DNA of 58,476 bases from Planctomycetaceae bacterium. Lineage in GTDB: Bacteria > Planctomycetota > Planctomycetia > Planctomycetales > Planctomycetaceae. The position numbers were made by a program, and so were the translations under genes. This document shows, piece by piece, positions 51,882-58,476 of the stretch; positions within the stretch are counted from its first letter, which is position 1, and each line of letters opens with the position of its first letter. Below the pieces are notes generated by a model. It saw nothing but the letters and a program-made list of their open reading frames with translations, made no database searches and was not told where the DNA came from. The stretch spans positions 1-58,476 of the forward strand of contig JAJDEI010000292.1 in NCBI GenBank assembly GCA_029259845.1. The letters run 5' to 3'.

Positions 51882-54296
51882 TTAGGCATTGTGCCCGTTT
51901 GACATCGGAATGGGAGCGTGTGGATTCGCTCCATACCCTCCATAGCCATAGTGGTAGTACGAGTAACGGGATCGCGACGGACCTTCGTCGAGGCCAATGG
52001 CAACCGCCCCCAGGACGTTGACACCCAGCATGGAGACCCGCTGGACGGCGGCCGCCACTTTCGCCGAGCGGCTCACATCGCGACGCAACGAGAACACGAC
52101 ACCGTCCATGAACTGTGCCATCAGCAGGGCATCGGTCACCGGAAGAATGGGCGACGTGTCCATGATGATGAAATCGAACTGCTCGCGAGCAATCTCCATC
52201 ATCTGCCCCAGCCTGTCCTGGGCGAGAACTCGCAGAGCGTCTGCGTCAACGCGACCCGCGGTGAGAACGGTCAGTCCGGGCGGACTCGCCTCATGCAGGG
52301 CATCCGGGAACTCAACTTTGTCGGTCAGCACCTCGCACAGCCCGGGCTTGTTCTTCAGGTCGAAGACCCTGTGGACTGCCGGCCGGCGAATGTCGCCGTC
52401 GATCAGGAGCACTTTGCGGCCCGCGCGGGCCAGGCTCGTCGACAAGTGGCAGGAGAGCGTCGTTTTGCCTTCGCCTCCCGTCGCGCTGGCAATCATGATG
52501 GCTTTCGTCGAATTCGTCTGCGAGTGCCTCAGGAGCATGGTCCGCGTCGCGTCGACCGATTCGGTGAGCACACTATGCCAATACTCGGAACGTCGGTTTC
52601 CAGAATTGCCGCTGTCCGAGTTGACCCAGCGGGGCATCAGCGGGATTGTCGACATGACGTGCAGGTTCAGGTCCGTCTGCACTTCGCTCACGGAGTTTAG
52701 GCGTCGGGCGGAGTACTCGAGCAGGACAACCCCGCCGACGACCAAGCCGAACAGTCCGAATCCGGCCATTCCGGCCAACTTCATCCGCTTTCCGCGGTCG
52801 GGCTGCTTGGGTTCTGTTGCTTTGCGTCTCACATCAATCGGATTGGGAGCATGGTCCCGTTCAACTTCGCTGCGACGGACGACCGCGTCAATCATCTCAA
52901 CATCGCTCTTCAGTTTTGCGACGTCTTCCGCCTTGATCTCGCGATCCACCCAGGTCGTTGTAAAATCCTCGGTCTCGATGCGGCGGTCTTTGAGTTCCTT
53001 CGCGACGCTGTCTCGGGTAGCCTTTAACCGAGACAAGGCCCTCTTCGCGGCGGTGACCGGATCGGCCGGCAGCCCAATCTGCAGAGACCCCGGATCAGCC
53101 AATGCCCCTGCGGCCAATTGTTGTAGCTCTTCGTCTTCGCGACGTTTTTTGCGGAGTTCCTCAAGAACCAAAGGCGTTTCTCGCTCGCGATATTCCTCTT
53201 GCTTGAGCTTGAGCCTTTCGATCAAAGTACGCTTCTCTTGCACCTGGGAGTGCGTTGGGGGAAACCTCTTTTCGTACAATTTGAGTTGAACTTCCGCGAA
53301 GTCAAGCTTCCTGTCGATCTCGACATAGTCCGGCCTGGCAACCAGGAATTGCTCGACAAGAAAATCGGGAAACTCGCCTGCTCCATCCTCTTCGGACACG
53401 GTCGCTTCAGAACCCTCCGTATCCTCGGCGTCTCCCTCCCTCCCCTTTTCTGCGAAGAGGAGCTCCAGCTCCATTTCCCGTTGGAGAATCTCCCACTCGA
53501 GCCGCGCCAGTTCCTTTCTCAACTCGACGTGAACCGTGTAGCTCGCTTCCAAGCGCATGTTGGCCATTTCCGTATTTGCGACCTTGTGCTCCTTGTCGAT
53601 GTTGCTGAGTTCTCGTCGTTGACGGTCAAGCTCGCTGTTCAGCGTCTGGAGGTGCTCTTTGCGTTGCTGCATTTCGGCATCATCATCCTTGCGTTGTTTT
53701 TCCAAAACCTCCTGCTTGAAGGCTTCGACGATGGCGTTGACGATGGGAGCGACGTCCGCCTTGTAGGGGCCAGTCAACGAAACGCGGATGAATTCCTCTG
53801 CCGGCGATGCGATCTTGATGTTCTCTTCCAGCCAGCCGACCTGATCCACCTTGCCGGCGAGCGTCGGCGACTGGGCGATCTCGGGTTTCCGGATTGCAGC
53901 CGTGAGCACAAATGGATACTTGGCCAAACGCATATTGGTCTGTTTGTACACACTCAGCGGCACGGATTGCTTCCGCATCTCGCGGTCGGAAAACAGGAAC
54001 CGGTTCTGAGGAGTGACCATCATTTCGGCAAACGCGGTGTAGGTATCGGGGACGCTGAACCACACCCCCGTCGCGGCAGCCACACTGGCGATCAGCCCCA
54101 GACAAATCGCCACAAACCAACGGCGGCGAAACGCCGAGAGCAACGCCCCCATACGGATCGACGCCTGCTGCGGCTGCTCCTGCTGTGGCATGGCGACCGG
54201 CTGAAGCGTCACCAGCGCGGGCGCAGGCTGACCCGCCTGGCCGGGAGCAACAACGCCGTTCACAGGTCCGTAAGATTCAACAGTCGAGTCCATCAT
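51882..54296 (-). CDS. Wzz-type chain-length regulator fused to a BY-kinase
   Basis: 804 aa. Two membrane helices (about 60-80 and 507-528) enclose a long periplasmic coiled-coil region (200-480, with KQRKDDDAEMQQRKEHLQTL). The cytoplasmic part is a bacterial tyrosine kinase: Walker A ATGGEGKTT (604-612), Walker A' LLIDGD (630-635), Walker B IIMDTS (710-715). It ends in a tyrosine cluster (RYSYYHYGYGGYG, 777-789), the usual autophosphorylation tail. It controls polymer length and links synthesis to the export lipoprotein (11124-12275). The start has an AAGGTAGGT ribosome-binding site. The periplasmic part contains an unusual acidic insert (GREGDAEDTEGSEATVSEED). Confidence 0.94.
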   Translation of the reverse strand: MMDSTVESYGPVNGVVAPGQAGQPAPALVTLQPVAMPQQEQPQQASIRMGALLSAFRRRWFVAICLGLIASVAAATGVWFSVPDTYTAFAEMMVTPQNRFLFSDREMRKQSVPLSVYKQTNMRLAKYPFVLTAAIRKPEIAQSPTLAGKVDQVGWLEENIKIASPAEEFIRVSLTGPYKADVAPIVNAIVEAFKQEVLEKQRKDDDAEMQQRKEHLQTLNSELDRQRRELSNIDKEHKVANTEMANMRLEASYTVHVELRKELARLEWEILQREMELELLFAEKGREGDAEDTEGSEATVSEEDGAGEFPDFLVEQFLVARPDYVEIDRKLDFAEVQLKLYEKRFPPTHSQVQEKRTLIERLKLKQEEYRERETPLVLEELRKKRREDEELQQLAAGALADPGSLQIGLPADPVTAAKRALSRLKATRDSVAKELKDRRIETEDFTTTWVDREIKAEDVAKLKSDVEMIDAVVRRSEVERDHAPNPIDVRRKATEPKQPDRGKRMKLAGMAGFGLFGLVVGGVVLLEYSARRLNSVSEVQTDLNLHVMSTIPLMPRWVNSDSGNSGNRRSEYWHSVLTESVDATRTMLLRHSQTNSTKAIMIASATGGEGKTTLSCHLSTSLARAGRKVLLIDGDIRRPAVHRVFDLKNKPGLCEVLTDKVEFPDALHEASPPGLTVLTAGRVDADALRVLAQDRLGQMMEIAREQFDFIIMDTSPILPVTDALLMAQFMDGVVFSLRRDVSRSAKVAAAVQRVSMLGVNVLGAVAIGLDEGPSRSRYSYYHYGYGGYGANPHAPIPMSNGHNA

Positions 54297-54371
54297 ACCT
54301 ACCTTAACTCTTTTTCTAAGCGAGTGGCCCGAGTTGCCGACCGAGCGGCCCCTGCCGAACCAGAGAGCCGG

Positions 54372-55442
54372 TTAGTGGGCTGTCCGGTGTTGCCCGCCAG
54401 CACTTTCCTTCATGCCGAAGCTCAATGGCACCTTGTCGTCCACAATGAACAGACGGTCCAGGTACCACAGCTCCAGACCCAACAAAGCTAGTCCCATCGG
54501 CGGCATCAACCAACCGGCAAGGTCGTGAAACACATCTTTGGCGAGTTCGTCATAGCCCCAAACATAAAGCAGCCCCGTGACCACAATTCGAGTGATATTT
54601 GTAATCAGGGCAATCGGAATCGCGCTGGCTGCAATCAGCAGCCGCTGCCAAATCGGTCGCTCCAACACGATCGCCAGACCCACGGAGAGGGCAAAAAACA
54701 CCATCATCATCCGCAGCCCACTGCAAGCCTCAACGACGTTGATCTTCACGTCGTCCACGACGACGACGTTCCCTTCCGAGAAGGCGGGCAGCCCCATGGT
54801 CTGCATCACATACGTGCTGGCGACGGTTCCAATGTTGCGCAGCGGGCCTCGCAGTGCGACCTCGAACGTGAAGGGCAGCGGAATCATGAAGAACAGGAAC
54901 AGAATCGGCACCCAACTCCAGCGCAGAATCCGCCAGCCTCCAATCAGGAGCACCAATCCGATGAGAAACGGAATTAGCGACAGGAAGTCGAACCACTCCA
55001 GAAAATAGTCAGCAGCCGCCAGACGGACGGCGATCGCCACCAACAGAATCGGCAGCCCCCACCAGCTCGGCTGAACATCCTCCTCGCCGATCCAATCGGA
55101 CACCATCACGGCAAACCCGGCCGTGCTCAGCGCCACGCCGGCCCATTGTACGACCGACATCAGCATGCCCGACTGCTCAAACAGCCACGGTCCGAGCCAC
55201 GCCGCTCCGCCCACAGCCAGGAGGATTCCGCCGACATTCTCGGACGAGGAGCCTTTTTTCAGATGCGTACCTCGCCGGACTGCCAGCAAATACAAGGCGA
55301 ACAGCACGACCATCCAGCCATGCGAATACTCCGGCCGCCGCGCCCACTTGTCGGCAATTTCGACGAGCGCGGACCAGTAGACCCAGAGAAACACCCCGGT
55401 GGCGGCCCAAACCGCCAGCATGATGGTCGAACGTGATTTCAT
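54372..55442 (-). CDS. Exosortase (transpeptidase for PEP-CTERM proteins)
   Basis: 356 aa polytopic membrane protein with the catalytic triad of the family: C240 in VVEACSGLRMMM, R285 in TNITRIVVTG and H306 in DVFHDLAGW. It recognises C-terminal PEP signals and is thought to cleave and transfer proteins to a surface acceptor, by analogy with sortase and archaeosortase. A target, the PEP-CTERM protein at 259-1341, is at the other end of this locus. The start at 55442 was chosen for its AGGTGA ribosome-binding site and because the first membrane helix follows; upstream codons to 55553 are less likely. The subfamily was not assigned. Confidence 0.94.
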   Translation of the reverse strand: MKSRSTIMLAVWAATGVFLWVYWSALVEIADKWARRPEYSHGWMVVLFALYLLAVRRGTHLKKGSSSENVGGILLAVGGAAWLGPWLFEQSGMLMSVVQWAGVALSTAGFAVMVSDWIGEEDVQPSWWGLPILLVAIAVRLAAADYFLEWFDFLSLIPFLIGLVLLIGGWRILRWSWVPILFLFFMIPLPFTFEVALRGPLRNIGTVASTYVMQTMGLPAFSEGNVVVVDDVKINVVEACSGLRMMMVFFALSVGLAIVLERPIWQRLLIAASAIPIALITNITRIVVTGLLYVWGYDELAKDVFHDLAGWLMPPMGLALLGLELWYLDRLFIVDDKVPLSFGMKESAGGQHRTAH

Positions 55443-55824
55443 TGATTTCACCTGGGCGGAGAAAACAGGAACCTTAACCGGGAGGCGGAGGACCTTTCCC
55501 GCGGCTCGACGGAAGATCCAAGGGTGCTGCCACAAGACAGGGCCGGCTGACATAAAAGAAGCGGGGCCGGGCCGTACCTTCCCCCCATGGGTTATGCAGC
55601 CGCATTTCCCAGATGCGTCTCAGAGAAGAGCATTCTGCTCCCGGACGCAGACTGGCGAGCTTTCTGCTCACCGGTAAATCGATTGTCACCAGAAACATCC
55701 ATGTTTCACTTCAACCCGAAAGCACGCCCCGCCCTGCGGCAGGTCGGCCCAGTTCTGCCAACGATCCTTCGATCGACAGACCTCACAAATCTTCAAAACA
55801 TTCGTCGACAACCAAGTCGTTCGT
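55443..55824 (-). other. Leader region between the antiterminator and exosortase genes
   Basis: 382 bp without a gene. If the locus is one transcript, this is its first long untranslated stretch after the NusG paralogue. It contains two similar small hairpins (55628-55669) and a CGCAT...ATGCG stem that could pair alternatively. No known riboswitch motif was recognised. Confidence 0.55.
55628..55669 (-). promoter_or_regulatory. Tandem small RNA hairpins, candidate antiterminator recruitment site
   Basis: On the minus strand GAGCAGAAAGCTC (55669-55657) and GAGCAGAATGCTC (55640-55628) form two near-identical stem-loops whose starts are 29 nt apart, in the leader after the NusG-like gene. NusG paralogues such as LoaP act through a small RNA hairpin in the leader of the operon they control. 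The assignment is inferred from repetition and place. Confidence 0.35.
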
Positions 55825-56385
55825 CTACAACGCCCTCACAACGGAGGCATCAACAGCAACGGACACCCCCTGCTGGATGAAATTCAATTGAATCAGGAAC
55901 CGCAACGCCTTCTTATTCTCGATCACGACGCCGCACTGGCCGGCCAACGGCCCACCGATGATTTCGACCGCCATCCCAGGCTCCAGCCGCTCCTCCGGAC
56001 TGACTGACGCGCCCGACTCAAGCAACGCACGGATCGTCGATAGAGATTCATGAAGGGATGATTGGTCCGGCTCTTCCAGGCAGTTGACAACTCCCGGCAC
56101 TGTGAAGCGGCAGTGACGAATGGCATCGCGATCACCATGCACGAAGACGTAACCGGGAAACAGGAGATACTGAACCTCGACCTGTCTCCGTTGGTATCTC
56201 CGCTTCTGGGTGGAAAGCGGCAGGAAATATCCAACAGAACCGTCTTCTTTGAGCCGCCGGGAAACAACCTTTTCCGATCGCGGGCGGACATGGAACGCGC
56301 ACCACGCGCTTGAGGACCGGTCGGCGCCCGCATCGTCGAACAACGACGGCGGCCAGACTCCAGGGATCGGCGGTGCAATTGGCAT
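55825..56385 (-). CDS. NusG-paralogue transcription antiterminator
   Basis: 186 aa. N-terminal NGN domain (WCAFHVRPRSEKVVSRRLKE, GYFLPLSTQKRRYQRRQVEV, QYLLFPGYVFVHGD) and a C-terminal KOW domain (LEPGMAVEIIGGPLAGQCGV, VIENKKALRFLIQLNF). Specialised NusG paralogues (RfaH, UpxY, LoaP) sit at the head of very long polysaccharide operons and let RNA polymerase read through to the end. It is the first gene of the minus-strand series of about 45 genes. The ATG at 56385 was chosen by domain start; the long upstream frame is not coding-like. Confidence 0.9.
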   Translation of the reverse strand: MPIAPPIPGVWPPSLFDDAGADRSSSAWCAFHVRPRSEKVVSRRLKEDGSVGYFLPLSTQKRRYQRRQVEVQYLLFPGYVFVHGDRDAIRHCRFTVPGVVNCLEEPDQSSLHESLSTIRALLESGASVSPEERLEPGMAVEIIGGPLAGQCGVVIENKKALRFLIQLNFIQQGVSVAVDASVVRAL

Positions 56386-56464
56386 GGCCCTGCCAGCACG
56401 ATGCAAGAATGAATTCAAAGAGGTTCGCGCGAAACGATCCCCAACGGACCGCCCGCCCAGTCTT

Positions 56465-56483
56465 GTCCCTTCCGTCTCCGGAC
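56465..56483 (-). promoter_or_regulatory. Hairpin with GGA motifs in the loop at the 5' end of the EPS transcript
   Basis: On the minus strand GTCC and GGAC enclose an 11-nt loop (GGAGACGGAAG) containing two GGA triplets, just downstream of the predicted promoter. CsrA binds GGA in hairpin loops, and csrA is the divergent neighbour. The stem is only 4 bp, so this is tentative. Confidence 0.25.
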
Positions 56484-56490
56484 TGACCTT

Positions 56491-56519
56491 ACTATGTGCC
56501 ACGGCGTGGGGAATTGCAA
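56491..56519 (-). promoter_or_regulatory. Candidate sigma-70 promoter for the EPS locus
   Basis: On the minus strand TTGCAA (56519-56514), a 17-bp spacer and CATAGT (56496-56491). Both boxes match the consensus at 4 of 6 bases. It lies 106 bp upstream of the antiterminator start. Confidence 0.35.
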
Positions 56520-56855
56520 ACGCAAACCCCCAATATCCCATCAAGTTTGCCGAGCTCCCCCAGAATCTTGCAACCGACCCCATCCGCAGTTCGCTCAATG
56601 CTGAACGACGACACATGCTCCTCCAGGACCTCCATGCCAAAGTCGCTCGATGCAATCTTCTCTATCTGGACATGCGTCTAGTGCCCACAACGCCGGACGG
56701 GGCAATCCGATCTGCCAGCGGAGACGCCCCCTTCGAGGTCCGATGGCCCGCAGGCTGCCTCACTTCCGCCCGAGCCCAGACCGTTGAACCACAATCGCCC
56801 TACGTTGAAAGGAAGGGGGTGCCCCGGTCGCGACGAAAAAAACCCCTTGCATCTC

Positions 56856-56884
56856 TTGACTCCCAAATGTTCACCAACTACGCT
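56856..56884 (+). promoter_or_regulatory. Candidate promoter of csrA
   Basis: TTGACT (56856-56861), a 17-bp spacer, TACGCT (56879-56884), about 90 bp upstream of the csrA start. The -35 box is close to consensus; the -10 box matches at 3 of 6. Confidence 0.45.
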
Positions 56885-56973
56885 TAGACGCAGTCGACAT
56901 GATGTTTACTTGGGGGCAGCCCCTTCCGTGGACCACGGAGGCGGTGTCAATTCTGGTTGCAGGGAGGTTGCAA

Positions 56974-57180
56974 ATGCTGATTCTCACGCGGCGCTGCGAC
57001 GAGGAAATCGTCGTCGACGACCAGATTCGCATTCGGATCTTGAGCACAGCCGGGGGCCGGGTAAAGGTGGGGGTGAGCGCACCTAAGGAGATTCCCATCC
57101 GCCGACAGCAAGATACCGACGGCCTCGTGCTGGACTGCGAATCCATTCTTGTTCCCGAGGCGGAAGCCGTCGCCGGCTGA
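56974..57180 (+). CDS. csrA: Carbon storage regulator CsrA
   Basis: 68 aa. The family pattern is complete: MLILTRRCDEEIVVDDQIRI at the start, then GGRVKVGVSAPKEIPIRRQ with the RNA-binding C-terminal strand, and a short acidic tail. CsrA is a dimeric RNA-binding protein that controls translation or stability of mRNAs with GGA motifs, often those for biofilm polysaccharide. GGGAGG lies 9 nt before the ATG, so this start is preferred over an in-frame ATG at 56899. It is the first plus-strand gene, divergent from the EPS locus. Confidence 0.93.
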   Translation: MLILTRRCDEEIVVDDQIRIRILSTAGGRVKVGVSAPKEIPIRRQQDTDGLVLDCESILVPEAEAVAG

Positions 57181-57531
57181 CACCGCGACATCGCCCGCAC
57201 GTTCGCCAGCCGAGGCGCAGGCTGTCTGCAAGAATTCGCGGCGACAGGCGCGTTTTGCCCGATGCCCAGCGGCGCAACCCACTTGGTGTCAAGTCGTCGC
57301 GGACGATTTGCCCCGGAGGGATTGACGCCGACAGGACGCAAGGGCAGACTGGTCCGCATTCTCGGTCGCTGGTCGGCTCCAGATCAAGGGACAACCTGCG
57401 ACAGTGGAGCACGGCGATGACGGAAGCACGGCGATGGTGTCCGTCATCCGCGATGTGCTTCGCTCAAACAAAGCCTGACTGAACAAGCGATCGACTGGCT
57501 GCAATCTCAGCGCCCTGCCGGATGGTGATTG
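57181..57531. other. Intergenic region between csrA and the aquaporin gene
   Basis: 351 bp. I see no gene, clear terminator or strong promoter in it. The open frames present lack domains and ribosome-binding sites. Confidence 0.5.
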
Positions 57532-58284
57532 ATGAGTGACATCCTCGCCGAACTCATCGGAACGGCGATTCTGGTACTGCTCGGCAACGGCGTCGTTGCC
57601 AACGTTGTGCTCAAACAGACCAAAGGCCATGCGTCCGGCTGGATCGTCATCACCGTCGGCTGGGGCTTCGCCGTGTATGCGGCGGTGCTTTGTGTCGAGC
57701 AATTCAGCGGCGCCCACATCAACCCCGCCGTCACCGTGGCATTGGCCGTGTCGGGGAAATTCGCCTGGGGACAGGTGCCGGGATTCATCGCCGCCCAAAT
57801 GGCGGGCGGCATTCTCGGGGCGGTGCTTGTGTATCTGTTTTACCGGGCCCACTATGCGGTGACCGACGACGCGGACGCCAAGCTGGCGACGTTTTGTACG
57901 GCTCCCGAAATCCGAAACAGCGCCGACAACCTCTGGAGCGAAGCCGTCGGAACCTTCGTGTTGGTGTTCGCAGTACTCCTTACGGTCAATCCCACGTTTC
58001 TGCTCACTCCGGACTCCCCGGGCCACCCCGTGGAGATCGGCCTGGGAGCGATCGGCGCAGTCCGGGTGGGATTCATCGTGATGGCGATCGGCCTGTCTTT
58101 GGGAGGAACAACCGGATACGCAATTAACCCCGCCCGGGATCTGGGCCCCCGGATTGCGCATCAGATCCTGCCGGTTCCTGGCAAACGTGACAGCGATTGG
58201 CCGTACGCCTGGGTGCCGGTCGTCGGCCCCTTGCTGGGAGGCATCGCTGCCGCGCTGGCATGTGCGGCCATTTCGGGAACATGA
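57532..58284 (+). CDS. MIP-family channel, glycerol facilitator type
   Basis: 250 aa with six membrane helices and both NPA boxes: GAHINPAVT and GYAINPARDLGPR. The Asp after the second NPAR is characteristic of glycerol-conducting members (GlpF) rather than strict water channels. It allows passive movement of glycerol or other small solutes through the inner membrane. ATG at 57532 directly follows a TTG; the ATG is preferred. No glycerol kinase gene is in the window. Confidence 0.92.
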   Translation: MSDILAELIGTAILVLLGNGVVANVVLKQTKGHASGWIVITVGWGFAVYAAVLCVEQFSGAHINPAVTVALAVSGKFAWGQVPGFIAAQMAGGILGAVLVYLFYRAHYAVTDDADAKLATFCTAPEIRNSADNLWSEAVGTFVLVFAVLLTVNPTFLLTPDSPGHPVEIGLGAIGAVRVGFIVMAIGLSLGGTTGYAINPARDLGPRIAHQILPVPGKRDSDWPYAWVPVVGPLLGGIAAALACAAISGT

Positions 58285-58341
58285 TCGGGGCCGCAGTCGG
58301 GGATTGCTGCACTTCTGCCTTCGAGAAACCGGGTCAGGCAG

Positions 58342-58476
58342 GGCCATTCAAAGTTTCACTTTGGAGAAGACCGACCGGGACAAGCTCAATGGTAACCCGA
58401 AGCGTAAGCGAGGAAGCGAACGTGACTTAGCGATTCGTCCCTCGCTTACGCTTCGGGTTACGAGGTTGCCCAGCTT
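58342..58476. repeat. Second copy of the MITE-like element, inverted, cut by the window edge
   Basis: It starts with the same GGCCATTCAAAG terminal repeat and matches the reverse complement of 2161-2310 with few differences. The last 15 or so bases, including the far terminal repeat, lie beyond the window. It follows the aquaporin gene by 57 bp. Confidence 0.85.

Larger units (their letters stand above)
56386..56973. other. Divergent promoter region of the EPS locus and csrA
   Basis: 588 bp separate the two divergent genes. No gene is supported. It holds a minus-strand promoter candidate (56491-56519), a possible CsrA-site hairpin (56465-56483), a 10-bp palindrome TTCGCGCGAA (56424-56433) and a plus-strand promoter candidate (56856-56884). 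Confidence 0.6.

Noticed and set aside
55443-55824. Cyclic-di-GMP riboswitch in the exosortase leader
   Set aside because: The conserved GEMM core sequences were not found; only small generic hairpins are present.
56494-56512. Sigma-54-like TGGCAC upstream of the antiterminator gene
   Set aside because: Only the -24 half fits; the -12 position reads AAGGT instead of TTGCA, and a sigma-70-like pair overlaps it.
57289-58347. A 352-codon minus-strand open frame opposite the aquaporin gene
   Set aside because: The plus strand encodes a complete aquaporin with both NPA motifs; the antisense translation has no domain.
1-58476. CRISPR arrays, rRNA or tRNA genes, intact transposases
   Set aside because: None recognised: no regularly spaced direct repeats with unique spacers, no rRNA or tRNA-like segments, and no transposase motifs in any frame that looked coding.

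Overview
The window reads as a piece of a Planctomycetota chromosome. It has high GC, a PEP-CTERM protein together with an exosortase, proline-rich secreted proteins of planctomycete type, and a dispersed palindromic element whose spurious translations give the RSVSEE / PKRKRG strings common in planctomycete genomes. This assignment is inference; there is no rRNA or marker gene to confirm it.

Almost the whole window (259 to 56385) is one run of minus-strand genes forming an exosortase-linked exopolysaccharide locus. In transcription order, from high to low coordinates: a NusG-paralogue antiterminator (55825-56385), exosortase, Wzz/BY-kinase, an EpsI-like protein, a DUF3473-type polysaccharide deacetylase, ABC exporter permease (Wzm), a four-helix-bundle gene inside heptamer arrays, and ABC exporter ATPase (Wzt). 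Next comes a lower-GC, probably variable core of glycosyltransferases and methyltransferases (42210 to about 47900). It is followed by more glycosyltransferases, an asparagine-synthase-type amidotransferase, an O-antigen ligase/polymerase, two methyltransferases and a GDP-mannose/UDP-glucose dehydrogenase.

The next block (22580 to 30399) is a modification module: a membrane GT2, FemAB, a second deacetylase, a GNAT acyltransferase, an acyl carrier protein, a LarA-type (nickel-pincer) racemase homologue and an AMP-forming acyl ligase, several with overlapping start and stop codons. Then come an SDR epimerase fused to a membrane domain, a DegT aminotransferase, the priming sugar-phosphate transferase, a PaaK-like ligase coupled to a SufS-like enzyme, two VanZ-domain proteins (one fused to a PHP hydrolase) and the outer-membrane polysaccharide export lipoprotein. 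The low-coordinate end holds secreted proteins, an FHA protein, a very large membrane-anchored TPR protein with two EF-hand loops, and the PEP-CTERM protein, which ends at a clear intrinsic terminator.

Between 1960 and 2360 lies a wreck of repeats: three copies of a short palindrome, a decayed copy of the TPR gene's 3' end, and a 150-bp MITE-like element. A second copy of that element, inverted, runs off the right edge, so the two copies bracket the whole locus. To the right, on the plus strand, are csrA and a glycerol-type aquaporin.

Proposed logic: nucleotide sugars are made and primed on a lipid carrier, extended by about nine glycosyltransferases, decorated with acyl or hydroxyacyl groups, exported, and held at the surface with exosortase-processed PEP-CTERM protein. 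The most unusual parts are the ACP/LarA/ligase/GNAT module, the four-helix-bundle gene in inverted heptamer arrays splitting wzm from wzt, and the VanZ-PHP-lipoprotein fusion.
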